From assembly GCF_030551875.1 (NCBI RefSeq), contig NZ_JAUOZU010000002.1, forward strand, positions 62,001 to 126,000: 64,000 nt of DNA. Direction: 5' to 3'. This DNA comes from Fluviirhizobium alvei. Its GTDB lineage: Bacteria; Pseudomonadota; Alphaproteobacteria; Rhizobiales; Rhizobiaceae. Positions 62,603 through 64,000 of the stretch are shown in pieces. Under the pieces are notes generated by a model. The model was not told where the DNA came from, ran no database searches, and saw nothing but the letters and a program-made list of their open reading frames with translations. Position 1 is the first letter of the stretch. The number at the start of each line of letters is the position of its first letter. A program made the translations under genes and the position numbers.

Positions 62603-63646
62603 TTACTCTCCCTTTTCGATGAGGTTGCGAGCCATGCGCGCCAGAAGCGGCACTGCCGCCACCAGTTGCGCGCCGCGCTCGGGATCGGAGGCATTGCCGT
62701 CGGCGATGCGCTTGACGATGCCCTGGATGATCGCCGCCAGCCGGAAGAACGAGAAGGCGAGGCAGAAGACCCAGTTGTCGACGCCCTCGAGGCCGCGCCG
62801 CTCACACCAGTCGCGCACATAGTCCTGTTCGGATGGAATGCCGAGGGCGGCGCGATCCATGCCGCCGAGACCCCGGAAACCGCTCGCATGCGGCAGCCGC
62901 CATTGCATGCATTGATAGGCGAGATCGGCGAGCGGATGGCCGAGCGTGGAGAGTTCCCAGTCGAGCAACGCCAGGATCTCGGTGCCGTCGCGCGAGAACA
63001 TCATGTTGTCGAGCCGGAAATCGCCATGCACCAGCGAAACGGCGCCGTCATCCGCGGGCTGGTTCTGTTCGAGCCAGTCGATCAGCCAGTCGACATCCGC
63101 GAGCTTGACCGTTTCGCTGGCGCGATACTGTTTCGACCAGCGGTCGATCTGGCGGGTGAAATAGTTGCCCGGCTTGCCATAATCGGACAGGCCGACGGAA
63201 ACCGGATCGATATCGTGCAGGCGGGCGAGGACGCGGTTCATGTTGTCGTAGATCGCCCGCCGTTCGTCCACCGACACCTCTGGAACCGCCGGATCCCAGA
63301 AGATGCGGCCATCGATGTGCGACATGACGAAGAACATGCGGCCGATCGAGGAGTCTTCCGGCGAGAGATAAAGCATCTCGGGAACCGGAACGCCGGTTCC
63401 CTTCAGGGCCTTCATTACCCGATATTCGCGGTCCACCTGGTGGGCGCTCTTGAGCAGGGTGCCGGGCGGTTTCGAACGTAGCACATATCTGCCGCTCGCC
63501 GCTTCCAGAAGATAGGTCGGGTTGGATTGCCCGCCCTTGAACTTGGTGATGGTCTCGAGTCCCCGGAACCCGTCGATCGCGCCTTCGAGTTCGCGCCCGA
63601 GCGCGGCACGATCAAGCTCCAGCGATGCCTTCTGTGCCTCGCTCAT
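62603..63646 (-). CDS. ACAD10/11-type phosphotransferase family protein
   Basis: 347-aa APH-fold kinase. Shows FKGGQSNPTYLLEAASGRYVLRSKPPG split over the N-lobe, LVHGDFRLDNMMF (catalytic loop) and LALLDWELSTLGHPLADLAY (metal loop). Such proteins are fused to, or lie beside, acyl-CoA dehydrogenases and may phosphorylate 4-hydroxy-acyl-CoA. The two flanking SDR genes fit a fatty-acid or hydroxy-acid catabolic operon. Confidence 0.9.
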   Translation of the reverse strand: MSEAQKASLELDRAALGRELEGAIDGFRGLETITKFKGGQSNPTYLLEAASGRYVLRSKPPGTLLKSAHQVDREYRVMKALKGTGVPVPEMLYLSPEDSSIGRMFFVMSHIDGRIFWDPAVPEVSVDERRAIYDNMNRVLARLHDIDPVSVGLSDYGKPGNYFTRQIDRWSKQYRASETVKLADVDWLIDWLEQNQPADDGAVSLVHGDFRLDNMMFSRDGTEILALLDWELSTLGHPLADLAYQCMQWRLPHASGFRGLGGMDRAALGIPSEQDYVRDWCERRGLEGVDNWVFCLAFSFFRLAAIIQGIVKRIADGNASDPERGAQLVAAVPLLARMARNLIEKGE

Positions 63647-63670
63647 GGCCGTCCTCCCTCTTGGCTGATG

Positions 63671-64000
63671 TCAATGTTCGTCGAACAGGCCGCCCGGATA
63701 GTTGGCATGCAGCCCGCCATCGAGATGCAGGATCTGGCCCGTCACGTAGGAGCCGCCATGACCGCAGAGGAAGAGCGCTGCAGCAGCAATGTCATCCGGC
63801 AGGCCGATGCGGCCGAGCGGCACACCCTTGCCGATCTTCGCGGCCTTTTCATCCGTGCCGGTCGCAAATGCTGTCATCTTGCTCTGGAACGGCCCCGGCG
63901 CAAACGCATTGACGGTGACGTTGCGGCCGGCGAGCGTGTTGGCGAGAATCTGGGTGAGGTGATGCACCGCCGCCTTCGAGGTCGAATAGGAATAGGTCGG
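63671..64000 (-). CDS. Short-chain dehydrogenase (5' end outside window)
   Basis: C-terminal ~109 residues of an SDR reading into the window edge. The catalytic YSTSK is encoded close to the edge (about 63976-63990), followed by VTVNAFAPGPFQSKMTAFAT and the typical end ILHLDGGLHANYPGG. The coenzyme motif lies beyond the window. First visible gene of the leftward operon with the phosphotransferase and the second SDR. Confidence 0.85.
   Translation of the reverse strand, partial: PTYSYSTSKAAVHHLTQILANTLAGRNVTVNAFAPGPFQSKMTAFATGTDEKAAKIGKGVPLGRIGLPDDIAAAALFLCGHGGSYVTGQILHLDGGLHANYPGGLFDEH

Noticed and set aside
1-64000. tRNA or rRNA genes
   Set aside because: I scanned gaps between genes by eye for cloverleaf-like or rRNA sequence and saw none that I could support.

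Overview
The window looks like chromosomal DNA of an alphaproteobacterium of the Rhizobiaceae type (order Hyphomicrobiales). The support is high-GC coding bias, an asparaginase of the Rhizobium etli inducible type, a fused ADP-forming acyl-CoA ligase/GNAT protein, an AtsE-type host-attachment protein, an Rrf2 regulator beside cysH-cysD-cysN, and GC-rich palindromic intergenic repeats of the kind scattered through rhizobial genomes. Most genes are ordinary chromosomal genes. Two blocks stand out as accessory: 8.7-13.2 kb (a pair of P-loop ATPases) and 35.8-38.9 kb (a visibly AT-rich insert).

Layout. 1-2.7 kb: the end of a dipeptide/oligopeptide ABC importer operon. 2.8-8.6 kb: two RTX-like proteins that look like type I secretion cargo, a di-haem peroxidase, small membrane and periplasmic proteins, and an MFS exporter. 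8.7-13.2 kb: a two-gene operon of an Orc/STAND-like ATPase with a long TPR array and a second ATPase, preceded by two abutting 16-bp palindromes. 13.3-19.3 kb: DUF3750 protein, asparaginase, membrane protein and a complete TRAP transporter. 19.3-21.8 kb: subtilisin-like RTX protease. 22-23.7 kb: LysR regulator and two small alpha/beta-barrel proteins. 23.7-33.2 kb: sulfate uptake (sbp-cysT-cysW-cysA) and assimilation (Rrf2, cysH, cysD, cysN), interrupted by another RTX protein. 33.4-35.5 kb: a second RTX subtilisin. 35.6-38.9 kb: a truncated short-chain dehydrogenase followed by an AT-rich three-gene cassette. 38.9-42.2 kb: type I secretion ATPase and membrane-fusion protein. 42.5-60.1 kb: ABC/FtsX/HlyD exporter, kinase-like protein, host-attachment protein, second FtsH, flippase-like protein, zinc alcohol dehydrogenase, MgtA-type ATPase, adhesin-like membrane protein, ligase-GNAT fusion, DUF454 protein. 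60.2-64 kb: hypothetical protein, lipoprotein hydrolase, and the start of an SDR/phosphotransferase fatty-acid-type cluster that leaves the window.

The most unusual object is the AT-rich cassette. It encodes, in order of transcription, a soluble GAF-like histidine kinase, a protein joining a complete phospho-receiver domain to what looks like an MbcA/ParS/Xre (DUF2384) antitoxin domain, and a RES-domain protein with the expected R, E and S residues. It reads as a RES/Xre toxin-antitoxin pair whose antitoxin has been placed under two-component control. The ATPase/TPR pair is a second candidate accessory, possibly defensive, system.

Five proteins in the window lack Sec signal peptides, carry RTX-like repeats and end in a hydrophobic, Asp/Asn-Phe-type C-terminus. 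The ABC exporter and fusion protein at 38.9-42.2 kb are the obvious candidate secretion machine for them. No TolC-type outer-membrane partner is visible here.
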